Source: Scatosoma sp048465415 | GTDB lineage: Bacteria; Bacillota; Clostridia; Christensenellales; Borkfalkiaceae | DNA length: 64,000 bases | Assembly (NCBI GenBank): GCA_048465415.1 | Contig: DBFWLO010000020.1 | Coordinates: 9,672-73,671, forward strand | Direction: 5' to 3' | Part shown: one piece after another, positions 25,322 to 32,291 of the stretch | Numbering within the stretch: the stretch's first letter is position 1 | Layout of the letters: every line of letters begins with the position of its first letter | Made by a program: the position numbers and the translations under genes | Notes under the pieces: model-generated | Database searches by the model: none | The model's input: only the letters and a program-made list of their open reading frames with translations | What the model was told of the DNA's origin: nothing

Positions 25322-25353
25322 GTTTTTATCAAAATTTCCGCAAAAGCGGACCG

Positions 25354-26052
25354 TTACTGAATTTTAATAATGCCATCCTCGATGTCTTTGAGGAAGTCGG
25401 GAAGCTCGAACCCGTCGGAAGATGCGGGACGTGACTCGGGTGCGTTTTCTTCCCCGCGCAGTTCGGGATCCTTATCCGGATCGTACACGTCCTTTTCGTA
25501 AAGATAGCTGCTCGTTTCGCTCGCCGCATTGATTTCGGCGATTTTTTCCATCAACTCGTCGTAATCGGGCAGATCGGCCAGCGATTTGAGCTTGAAGCGT
25601 TTGAGGAAATTATCCGTCGTAGCGTACAAAATGGGCTTCCCCGGCACGTCTTTGCGGCCGCAGGGAGCGATCATATCCAAACTTTGCAGCGTCGCAACGG
25701 CGTAATCGCTGTTCACGCCCCGCACCGCTTCCAGCTCCGTCCGCGTAATCGGCTGCTTGTAGGCGATGATCGCCGCACATTCGAGGATCGTGCGGGTGAA
25801 CTCCTTTTCGCGAATGGGGGTGAGTACGGACGCGATCGCGTCCTTATATTCGGGATTCGTCGCCAGCTGTAATTTGTGATTGAAGGTCAAAAGCCGGATC
25901 CCGCAGTCTCCCGTATATTTTCTTTCCAGATGCCGCACCGCCGTATCCAATTCCGCTTTGGTGAGAGACAATTTATCGCGCAGCATATCCATGGGCACCG
26001 CATTGCCCGAAGCGAATAAAACAGCTTCAATTATATTCGTCAATTTCTCCAA
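25354..26052 (-). CDS. scpB: Segregation and condensation protein B
   Basis: 232 residues; partner of ScpA and SMC in the bacterial condensin that compacts and segregates chromosomes. Winged-helix domains with NIIEAVLFASGNAVPMDMLR at the start and IIAYKQPITRTELEAVRGVNSD in the middle. The C-terminal 50 residues are acidic and low-complexity. The start is a TTG at 26052 with GAGGA upstream; it overlaps scpA by 26 bp, so translation is coupled. Confidence 0.94.
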   Translation of the reverse strand: MEKLTNIIEAVLFASGNAVPMDMLRDKLSLTKAELDTAVRHLERKYTGDCGIRLLTFNHKLQLATNPEYKDAIASVLTPIREKEFTRTILECAAIIAYKQPITRTELEAVRGVNSDYAVATLQSLDMIAPCGRKDVPGKPILYATTDNFLKRFKLKSLADLPDYDELMEKIAEINAASETSSYLYEKDVYDPDKDPELRGEENAPESRPASSDGFELPDFLKDIEDGIIKIQ

Positions 26053-26839
26053 TTTCTTCGTCCTCGTTCCTGTTTGGATTTCTCATAATGGTAATGGAAG
26101 AAAACAGCTCTTCCTGCGCTACGATCAAAAGCTGATGCTTCAAAAGCTCCAAAAGAGCCTGGAAGGTAGTCACGATCTCCGCCTTCGAGGCGCCCTCCTC
26201 GAACAGTTCCTCGAAGTCCACCTTTTCCTTTTGCTTTACCGTCTCCCTTATGTAACCGATCTTTTCGGGAACGGTATATCGGTCTTTGGGGATCTCCCGC
26301 GCCGCGTCCGTTTCGCCTTTCAGGCCTTCCCGTTTGAGCATCAGTTTCGCAAAAGCCTTCAACAGCCCGTCCAGCGTGAAATCCTTATATTTCACCTGTA
26401 TGTTGCTCACGTCCCGGTCCGGTTCTTTGAAATAGTAACCGACAGTTTCCCTCTCTTTGAGCTTCTCCGCCTCTTCCTTGATGATCCGGTATTCTTCCAA
26501 AGCCCGAATGAGCTCGCCCTGCGGATCGTCGTCCTCGTCGTAATAATCGTCGAAACCGTCGTCGGGAGGAGGCACGAGGCTGCGCGCCTTGATGTCGATG
26601 ATCGTCGCGGCGATATTGAGATATTCGCTCGCTTTATCCATATCGATATACGGCAGCCCTTTCATATACATCAAAAATTGTTCGGTGACCTGGGAGACGA
26701 AAATATCCTTGACCTCGATTTCCTGTTCTTTGATGAGATATAAAAGCAGATCGAGCGGTCCCTCGAAGTTGTCCAAAACAGTCGTATAATCGACCTCGGA
26801 ATCGAAATTTTTGACCGATTCCACCGTGATTTTTTCCAC
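26027..26839 (-). CDS. scpA: Segregation and condensation protein A
   Basis: 270 residues; the kleisin of the SMC-ScpAB condensin, bridging the SMC head domains. The N-terminal kleisin signature is DNFEGPLDLLLYLIKEQEIE with IVSQVTEQ-like helices after it. The middle is acidic (DDYYDEDDD), and the C-terminal winged helix contains SKAEIVTTFQALLELLK. The start is GTG with a GGGGGAC Shine-Dalgarno sequence. It lies 12 bp after the M50 protease gene and is likely cotranscribed with it. Confidence 0.94.
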   Translation of the reverse strand: MEKITVESVKNFDSEVDYTTVLDNFEGPLDLLLYLIKEQEIEVKDIFVSQVTEQFLMYMKGLPYIDMDKASEYLNIAATIIDIKARSLVPPPDDGFDDYYDEDDDPQGELIRALEEYRIIKEEAEKLKERETVGYYFKEPDRDVSNIQVKYKDFTLDGLLKAFAKLMLKREGLKGETDAAREIPKDRYTVPEKIGYIRETVKQKEKVDFEELFEEGASKAEIVTTFQALLELLKHQLLIVAQEELFSSITIMRNPNRNEDEEIGEIDEYN

Positions 26840-26851
26840 TTGCGTCCCCCT

Positions 26852-27544
26852 TTAACGGATAATCAAACCCCAGAATTTCATAATCGGCCAGCCGAAGATA
26901 TTCGTCGCGAAACGCATCACATAACCTAAAATATCGAAATACCCGAAGAACGGCACGCGGGTAGCCAGCCGTCCGGCGAGAAAGCTCAGAAGAATGAGTC
27001 CGAGCAGGATATAATAGCCGTATTGGCGCAGGAAACGATATACCTTGCCGCGCTTTTTATTGAGCGCGTCCACCATGCGGAACCCGTCGAGCGGATAGAA
27101 CGGCAAAAGGTTGAAAATGCAAAAACTAAGCGAATATGCGAAGAGATAATAGGATAAGGAATTGAGGAAAATATGTCCGTAAGTCACGTCTGCGACGCCG
27201 GCAAAAACGTATTTCAACAGCAGGAGGTATATGGGATAGAAGAGAAAAGCGGAAATATAATTCGTGATGATTCCCGCCGCGCTCGTCCAGAAACTGCCCT
27301 TGCGGTAATTTTTGAAATTATAAGGATTGACGGGCACCGGTTTGGCCCAGCCGAAGCCCACCAACGCGAACATGACGATACCGATGGGATCGAAGTGTCT
27401 GACCGGATTCAAAGTCATGCGGCCGCTGAACTTCGCCGTCGGATCGCCGCATTTATACGCCACGAACGCGTGCGAAAATTCGTGCAGCGTAATGACCACC
27501 ATGACCGCAAGAAAACTCGCGAGGAGAGAAATGAAATAATCCAT
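26852..27544 (-). CDS. Site-2-protease-family membrane metalloprotease (M50)
   Basis: 230 residues with about five to six membrane helices. The zinc-binding HExxH is in VITLHEFSHAF and the second ligand motif is NLLPFYPLDGFR, with Asp as zinc ligand. It belongs to the short M50 group without a PDZ domain, common upstream of scpA in Bacillota; the substrate is unknown. The promoter leaves no leader: the -10 ends 6 bases before the ATG, so the mRNA is predicted to be leaderless. First gene of the M50-scpA-scpB transcript. Confidence 0.88.
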   Translation of the reverse strand: MDYFISLLASFLAVMVVITLHEFSHAFVAYKCGDPTAKFSGRMTLNPVRHFDPIGIVMFALVGFGWAKPVPVNPYNFKNYRKGSFWTSAAGIITNYISAFLFYPIYLLLLKYVFAGVADVTYGHIFLNSLSYYLFAYSLSFCIFNLLPFYPLDGFRMVDALNKKRGKVYRFLRQYGYYILLGLILLSFLAGRLATRVPFFGYFDILGYVMRFATNIFGWPIMKFWGLIIR

Positions 27545-27550
27545 AAATGT

Positions 27551-27579
27551 ATTATAACGTGTTTTCCGTAAAAAAGCAA
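27551..27579 (-). promoter_or_regulatory. M50 promoter (TTGCTT-17-TATAAT), placed for a leaderless transcript
   Basis: On the - strand, TTGCTT (27574-27579), 17 bp, and a perfect TATAAT (27551-27556). Six bases separate the -10 from the ATG at 27544, so the predicted start site is the start codon itself. The -35 lies inside the lysA terminator stem. Confidence 0.8.
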
Positions 27580-27612
27580 GTATGTGAACATAATTTTTGT
27601 TCCCTTGCTTTA
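27570..27612 (-). terminator. Terminator of lysA
   Basis: Nested pairings AAGCAAG/CTTGCTT and GAACA/TGTTC form a bulged hairpin that ends in a T6 run on the - strand. It overlaps the -35 of the next gene. Confidence 0.65.
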
Positions 27613-27619
27613 AAAACGG

Positions 27620-28972
27620 TTACTTATCCGTTTTATCCTCCTTTTTTTCGTCCAGAAATCCGGGAATACAATCGTTTCTCGTCAAATCCGCGTACGTCTG
27701 CGGACGGACGATATACTCCGCCTTTCCTTCCCTGACCAGCACGCAGGGCGGGATCAGGTTACGGTTATAATTCATCGCCATCGAATAGTTATACGCGCCC
27801 GTCGAAAGGATCGCCAGGATATCGCCCGGTTTCGCTTCGGGTAGATGCACGTTTACCGCGATCAGATCCCCGCTTTCGCAGCATTTGCCCGCGACGGACA
27901 CGATTTCCGTCTCCGGTTCCGCCGCGCGGGAGGCGAGGACGGGCGTATATTTGGACTGATAGAGCGCATAACGCGGATTTTCAAACATACCGCCGTCCAC
28001 GGCAACGTATTTTCTGACGCCGGGAATATCCTTGATAGTTCCCACCGTATAAAGGGTAATTCCCGCCTCTCCGACGATGGAACGGCCAGGTTCGACCAAC
28101 AGATACGGGAGTTTAAGCGCTTTTTCTGCGGCTTTTCTCTTTACGGCCGAAACGAGCGCTTTGAGATATTCGCCGTACCCTTCGGGCGAAACTTTCTTAT
28201 CCTCGTCGGTATACCAGATCCCGAACCCTCCGCCCATATTGAGTTCTTCGGTGACAAAGCCGAGCTTTTCTTTCATCTCGGCCGCAAAATCCATACATTT
28301 TTCCGCGGCGAGCACGAAGGACTGTTCCTCAAAAATCTGGGAACCGATGTGGCAATGGAAACCTTTGAGTTTTACGTGCTTGCAAGTGAGCGCGTAAGCG
28401 GTGATTTTTTCCGCCGTGCCGTCCGCAATGGAAAAGCCGAATTTGCTGTCCGTCTTGGCCGTCTGGACGAAAGCGTGCGTATGCGCTTCCACGCCGGGAT
28501 TGATGCGGAGAAGGATATTCTGCGCCATACCGCGCCGTTTCGCTTCCCGCTCGATCGTATCGATTTCCGAATAGGCGTCGGCTACGATACAGCCGATCTT
28601 CGCGTCGAGCGCTTCTTCGAGTTCGCAGCCGAGTTTATTATTGCCGTGCATATAGATCCGCTCCGCGGGAAATCCCGCCTGCAAAGCGGTATAAAGTTCG
28701 CCGCCGGAAACGACGTCCACGCCGATTTTCTCCTGCATGGCGATCCGGTAGACCGCTTCGCAGGAAAAGGCTTTGGACGCGTAAAGAACGAGTCCGTTAC
28801 CGCCGTATTCGCGGTTCATGACCTCGCGATAGACGCGCATCATTCGGCGGATATACGCCTCGTCGAATACGTAAAGGGGCGTACCGAATTTTTCGGCGAG
28901 CTCCACGCAGTCCGCGCCGCCGATCTCCAAATGCCCTTTGTCGTTTATTTTCAATGTTTCTCTTGTGTTCAT
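27620..28972 (-). CDS. lysA: Diaminopimelate decarboxylase
   Basis: 450 residues; converts meso-diaminopimelate to lysine, with pyridoxal phosphate. Motifs: the PLP-lysine region VLYASKAF (about 65), KGFHCHIGSQI, NMGGGFGIWYT, VEPGRSIVGEAG and the substrate/PLP motif GKCCESGDLIA. Length and order are normal for LysA rather than a polyamine decarboxylase. A GAGAGG Shine-Dalgarno sequence and its own TTGCTT-type promoter lie upstream. It ends in a terminator, so it is a single-gene unit. Confidence 0.95.
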   Translation of the reverse strand: MNTRETLKINDKGHLEIGGADCVELAEKFGTPLYVFDEAYIRRMMRVYREVMNREYGGNGLVLYASKAFSCEAVYRIAMQEKIGVDVVSGGELYTALQAGFPAERIYMHGNNKLGCELEEALDAKIGCIVADAYSEIDTIEREAKRRGMAQNILLRINPGVEAHTHAFVQTAKTDSKFGFSIADGTAEKITAYALTCKHVKLKGFHCHIGSQIFEEQSFVLAAEKCMDFAAEMKEKLGFVTEELNMGGGFGIWYTDEDKKVSPEGYGEYLKALVSAVKRKAAEKALKLPYLLVEPGRSIVGEAGITLYTVGTIKDIPGVRKYVAVDGGMFENPRYALYQSKYTPVLASRAAEPETEIVSVAGKCCESGDLIAVNVHLPEAKPGDILAILSTGAYNYSMAMNYNRNLIPPCVLVREGKAEYIVRPQTYADLTRNDCIPGFLDEKKEDKTDK

Positions 28973-29018
28973 CGTTTCTTTCGCCTCTCGGTAAAGCTCT
29001 TAAAATTCACTGTTTTCT

Positions 29019-29047
29019 ATTGTAGCAAAAAATTCCCAAAAAAGCAA
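29019..29047 (-). promoter_or_regulatory. Promoter of lysA (TTGCTT-17-TACAAT)
   Basis: On the - strand, TTGCTT (29042-29047), 17 bp, TACAAT (29019-29024). The leader is about 40 nt and contains the Shine-Dalgarno sequence. Confidence 0.75.
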
Positions 29048-29068
29048 CAGCCGGAAGCTCCTTTCCGT

Positions 29069-29112
29069 AAAAAATCCGCTTTTTCGGGAAAATTTCACCG
29101 AAAAAACGGATT
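29069..29112 (-). terminator. Terminator of the second carboxypeptidase gene
   Basis: A 14-pair stem with one mismatch (29073-29087 with 29098-29112) and a 10-nt loop, followed on the - strand by TTTTTT. Confidence 0.8.
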
Positions 29113-29188
29113 CCTGTCTATCTATTTCACAAAAGCTCACAAAAGAGCGCGCCGTCAAAAAACTTCGTTCGCCGTCCGACGGCTTTTA

Positions 29189-30460
29189 TCAGAGATTCCA
29201 GCCCTGCGCGATGCGGCGGATATGATCGAAGAAGCCAGCCGCTTCCGCGGATTCGTTGGCGACCACGTTGACGCGGTCGATCTCGACGTTATCTTTATAG
29301 ACGACGATCTCGCCCACTTTATCTCCCGCCTTTACGGGCGCTTTGACGTGGTTTTTTATCTGTACGTCGAGCGTAACGTTTTCCGTATCGCCGCGTTTGG
29401 AGAAGATGTGCGAACTGCGTTCGGGACGGACGGCGATGCTTTTTGTCTTGCCGCCGCTCACCTGCGCGGTCTCGCTCAGCGGATTGTTATCGTCCACCAC
29501 GGTTTTCAGCGTATAGGTCGCGAAGGCGTAATCCAGCATCGCGCGCGTATCGTCGAAGCGGTGCGCACTCGAATCTTCGCCGATCACGACGGAAATGAGA
29601 CGCATACCGCCGCGTTTCGCCGTAGCGGCGAGACAGAAACCGGCCTGGTTGGTAAAGCCCGTCTTGCCCCCGTCGCAGCCTTCGTAAAAACGTACGAGAC
29701 GGTTGGTGTTGGAGATTTCCGTATATCTTCCCTGCGGGTGCTGGAATTTGTCCATCCAGATCTTACTGAACGAAAAATACTCTTCGTGTTTGACGAGTTC
29801 GGCGAGCATTTTCGCCACGTCGTGCGCGCAGGAATACTGCGGTTCTTTGGGAAGCCCCGTACAATTCGCAAAGAGCGTATTTTCCGCGCCGAGTTCCTTC
29901 GCCCGGGCGTTCATCTTATCGGTAAACAGCGTGTCGCTGCCCGCAATACGTTCCGCCATCGCCACGCAGCTGTCGTTCGCCGAGCAGACGATGATGCTCT
30001 TGATGAGATCGCGCGTCGGATATTTTGCGTTCGCTTCCAGAAATACCTGCGAACCGCCCATAGAAGCCGCATGCTCGCTGACCGTAATCATTTCGTCGAG
30101 CGAAAGGTTCCCCGCGTCGATCGCGTCGAAACATAAGACCAAAGTCATGATCTTGCACATGCTCGCGATGGGAAGGCGCTGGGTGGCGTTTTGCGCGTAG
30201 ATCTCCGTGCCGCTCGCCCAATCCATCATATAGGACGCTTTCGCGTGCAGCTGCAAATCGACGGGATCCGCCGTCGCCGTGTAATTCGGATCGACCGCTT
30301 CGCCTTCGACTGGTTCATCGGCGGCGGCCGTCCTGTCTTCGGCCTTTGTCCAAACCGCCGCGGCTTCGGCGTGCCGCTCTGTTCCCTTTATAAAAGCTTT
30401 TGTGGAAACGCCCGGAACGAGAAATGAAATTCCGAGGAGAATACCCAATAATTTTTTCAT
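29189..30460 (-). CDS. D-alanyl-D-alanine carboxypeptidase (PBP5-like, DacA/DacF type)
   Basis: 423 residues, secreted and membrane-attached. The signal peptide is MKKLLGILLGISFLVPGVST. A low-complexity linker (about 20-70) leads to the S11 domain with SxxK in IASMCKIMTL, SAN in CSANDSCVAM and KTG in GGKTGFTNQAG. A PBP5-type C-terminal beta-domain follows (about 330-405), with an amphipathic end (FDHIRRIAQGWNL) that probably docks on the membrane. It trims peptidoglycan pentapeptides. An AAGGAT Shine-Dalgarno sequence sits close to the ATG. It is distinct from the shorter paralogue in the scp/ytfJ operon. Confidence 0.93.
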   Translation of the reverse strand: MKKLLGILLGISFLVPGVSTKAFIKGTERHAEAAAVWTKAEDRTAAADEPVEGEAVDPNYTATADPVDLQLHAKASYMMDWASGTEIYAQNATQRLPIASMCKIMTLVLCFDAIDAGNLSLDEMITVSEHAASMGGSQVFLEANAKYPTRDLIKSIIVCSANDSCVAMAERIAGSDTLFTDKMNARAKELGAENTLFANCTGLPKEPQYSCAHDVAKMLAELVKHEEYFSFSKIWMDKFQHPQGRYTEISNTNRLVRFYEGCDGGKTGFTNQAGFCLAATAKRGGMRLISVVIGEDSSAHRFDDTRAMLDYAFATYTLKTVVDDNNPLSETAQVSGGKTKSIAVRPERSSHIFSKRGDTENVTLDVQIKNHVKAPVKAGDKVGEIVVYKDNVEIDRVNVVANESAEAAGFFDHIRRIAQGWNL

Positions 30461-30487
30461 ATCCTTAGTTTCTCTCTTTCCGCGCGG

Positions 30488-30520
30488 ATTATACGCAAGG
30501 GGAAAGTTTTTTATGCGTAT
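30488..30520 (-). promoter_or_regulatory. Possible promoter/operator upstream of the second carboxypeptidase
   Basis: A - strand TATAAT (30488-30493) is overlapped by one arm of a perfect 7-bp inverted repeat ATACGCA/TGCGTAT (30491-30497 and 30514-30520, 16-bp spacer). No good -35 is seen, so an activator or alternative sigma factor could be involved. Confidence 0.35.
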
Positions 30521-30533
30521 TTTCTCACCCGAC

Positions 30534-31133
30534 TCAAAGCACTTTGGAAAAGGGCCGAAAAATCAAACACACGATGAGAAACTCCAATAAGGCGCAAAGC
30601 AGCGCGGCGACAACGGCAACTATCAAATAGACGAAAAACTTTTTCATACCGCAAAAGTCCCTGCGGCTGTGGTTTTCCCAACCGCAGTCGAAGGCGAGAA
30701 CGGATAAAACGAGGTACGTTGCCGCAAACAGCAGAGTCTGGGGAAGCAGTACGATCAACCAGACTAAAAATCCCGTAAACCGATAGACGGGAAAGAGGAT
30801 CACCGTCACCGAACCGAAGACGAAACCTCGATAAAACACGAGGATTCCCTGCAAAGGCGTGCAGAATACGGAAAGCGCCGCGGGAAGCGCGAGGACGAGA
30901 AAAAAGAGAGAACTCAATATCCGGTCTACGAAAATCCCGCCCGGCGCTTCGGAAAAGATCCGATAGATATAATTATCGCAGTAATCGAGATAATAAACTT
31001 CGATCGCGGCAGGTTTTCGGATAAACATTCCCACTAAAATACCTATGACAAACGTAGCACCGAAAAGGATCGAAGCTATCCAGTGTCTTTTGAGTTGCGA
31101 GCCGACGTCGCGTAAGAGAAAAGGAAGGTTCAT
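30534..31133 (-). CDS. SpoIIM-like sporulation membrane protein
   Basis: 199 residues with about five membrane helices. The layout resembles SpoIIM: an N-terminal helix (ASILFGATFVIGILVGMFI), a polar loop of about 45 residues, a helix pair ending in GILVFYRGFVFGSVTVI, then LLPQTLLFAATYLVLSVLAF with the LPQ motif, and a last C-terminal helix. SpoIIM is part of the DMP complex that thins peptidoglycan during engulfment. It lies directly after spoIVB on the same strand. The start codon and Shine-Dalgarno-like AAGGAAGG are both locked in one perfect hairpin. The family call is by pattern, not by search. Confidence 0.6.
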   Translation of the reverse strand: MNLPFLLRDVGSQLKRHWIASILFGATFVIGILVGMFIRKPAAIEVYYLDYCDNYIYRIFSEAPGGIFVDRILSSLFFLVLALPAALSVFCTPLQGILVFYRGFVFGSVTVILFPVYRFTGFLVWLIVLLPQTLLFAATYLVLSVLAFDCGWENHSRRDFCGMKKFFVYLIVAVVAALLCALLEFLIVCLIFRPFSKVL

Positions 31134-31168
31134 ATATCTTTATATGAACCTTCCTTATATTTTATTCA
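31121..31168 (-). promoter_or_regulatory. Perfect 16-bp hairpin containing the SpoIIM-like start codon, with a sigma-G-like promoter
   Basis: The arms 31121-31136 and 31141-31156 are perfectly complementary with a 4-nt loop; the - strand then reads TTTTCTCTTA. The ATG (31133-31131) lies in the descending arm. Upstream, TGAATA (31163-31168), 16 bp, CATATAA (31140-31146) resembles a sigma-G promoter, with the -10 ending 6 bases before the ATG. Terminator of spoIVB, translational lock and promoter are all possible readings. Confidence 0.5.
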
Positions 31169-31191
31169 CTTTTGCTCTTTATCCGCCGCAA

Positions 31192-32208
31192 TTATTCGCG
31201 GATCATCGAATTGATATCAATACCGTAGCCGCGCGTGGGATCGTTGAGAAACACGTGCGTCACCGCCCCTACCAGCTTTCCCTCCTGCATAATCGGGCTT
31301 CCGCTCATACCCTGGACGATACCGCCCGTTTCCGAAATCAGATCCTTATCGGTGATTTTAAGAACGAAATTTTTATTGCTCTTGTTGTGTTTATCCACTT
31401 TGACGATATCGACGGTATATTTTTTAGGACAAATGCCGCTGATGGTCGAATAGATATAGGCGCTGCCCGGTTTGACGTCTTCGATCTCGGAAGTCAAAGC
31501 GGTCTGGAAACCGCTGAGATCATAAGAGTCGCTCACCTTGCCGTAAATTCCGCAGTTGCAGAGTTTTTCCGCGCTGCCGATTCCTTCCTCGTTCAAAAAC
31601 ATGCCGCGAAGCTCGCCCGCTTTGCCGCGGATTCCTTTAGACACGCCGACAATACTGCATTGATAGACCTTGCCGCTCGCGATCTTCATTTCCTGGTTGT
31701 CTTCTCCGACGACGGAGTGCCCCAAAGAACCGAACCGGCGGGTTTGTTTATCGATATACGTCACGGTGCCGATCCCCGAAACGCTGTCGCGGATAAGTAC
31801 GCCGATTTTATAGCGTCCCGTCACTTTGTCCTTGACGGGTTGTATAGAAACATTTACATTGCTATCGCCGCGTTTTACGCAGAGCTCTATGCTTCTTCCC
31901 TTGCTTTTGCTGAGAATCTCGTTCAAATCTCCGATCGTCTCCACTTTGATCCCCGCCGCTTTGACGATGACGTCTCCCGTGCGGATCCCCGCCTCGGAAG
32001 CGGGCGAGGACACGCCTTTTTCCCCCATAACTTCACAAATACCGATGACTTGTGCCCCGCCCGCGCTGAGCGTAAAGCCCGCCGGCATACCGCCTATATA
32101 TACTTCTCTGCCTTCCGCGTCCGCCGAGACGAACGAATATCCGAAACCTCCGGCCGTAACGCCGAAAGCTACTAAAAGTCCGATTAAAAAAGCACTCAAT
32201 CTGCGCAT
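31192..32208 (-). CDS. spoIVB: SpoIVB peptidase (S55)
   Basis: 338 residues; secreted from the forespore into the intermembrane space, where it triggers pro-sigma-K processing. An N-terminal signal/anchor (LSAFLIGLLVAFGVTAGGF), a PDZ domain (about 55-115, ASEAGIRTGDVIVKAAG), then the S55 domain with the His motif LGHSVVG and the Ser motif VQGMSGSPIMQ (Ser near 302-304). A GGGGG Shine-Dalgarno sequence precedes the ATG, and a sigma-G-like promoter lies upstream. In Bacillus spo0A follows spoIVB; here a SpoIIM-like gene does. Confidence 0.95.
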   Translation of the reverse strand: MRRLSAFLIGLLVAFGVTAGGFGYSFVSADAEGREVYIGGMPAGFTLSAGGAQVIGICEVMGEKGVSSPASEAGIRTGDVIVKAAGIKVETIGDLNEILSKSKGRSIELCVKRGDSNVNVSIQPVKDKVTGRYKIGVLIRDSVSGIGTVTYIDKQTRRFGSLGHSVVGEDNQEMKIASGKVYQCSIVGVSKGIRGKAGELRGMFLNEEGIGSAEKLCNCGIYGKVSDSYDLSGFQTALTSEIEDVKPGSAYIYSTISGICPKKYTVDIVKVDKHNKSNKNFVLKITDKDLISETGGIVQGMSGSPIMQEGKLVGAVTHVFLNDPTRGYGIDINSMIRE

Positions 32209-32228
32209 GATTACCCCCGTTTAGAAGG

Positions 32229-32259
32229 TAATTTGTGCAGGGCGAGTGCTTTCTATGCA
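32229..32259 (-). promoter_or_regulatory. Sigma-G/F-like promoter of spoIVB
   Basis: On the - strand, TGCATA (32254-32259), an 18-bp spacer and CAAATTA (32229-32235), close to the forespore consensus TGMATA/CATAMTA. Forespore control of spoIVB is known in Bacillus. It lies in the recN-spoIVB gap. Confidence 0.5.
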
Positions 32260-32291
32260 CGGGAAAACGGCTTATCCAGGCTCGATTCCTG

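Noticed and set aside
27845..30136. A 763-codon + strand open frame across lysA and the second carboxypeptidase
   Set aside because: It is antisense to two clearly recognised genes, spans the gap between them, and has no recognisable domain; long antisense frames arise from the codon bias here.
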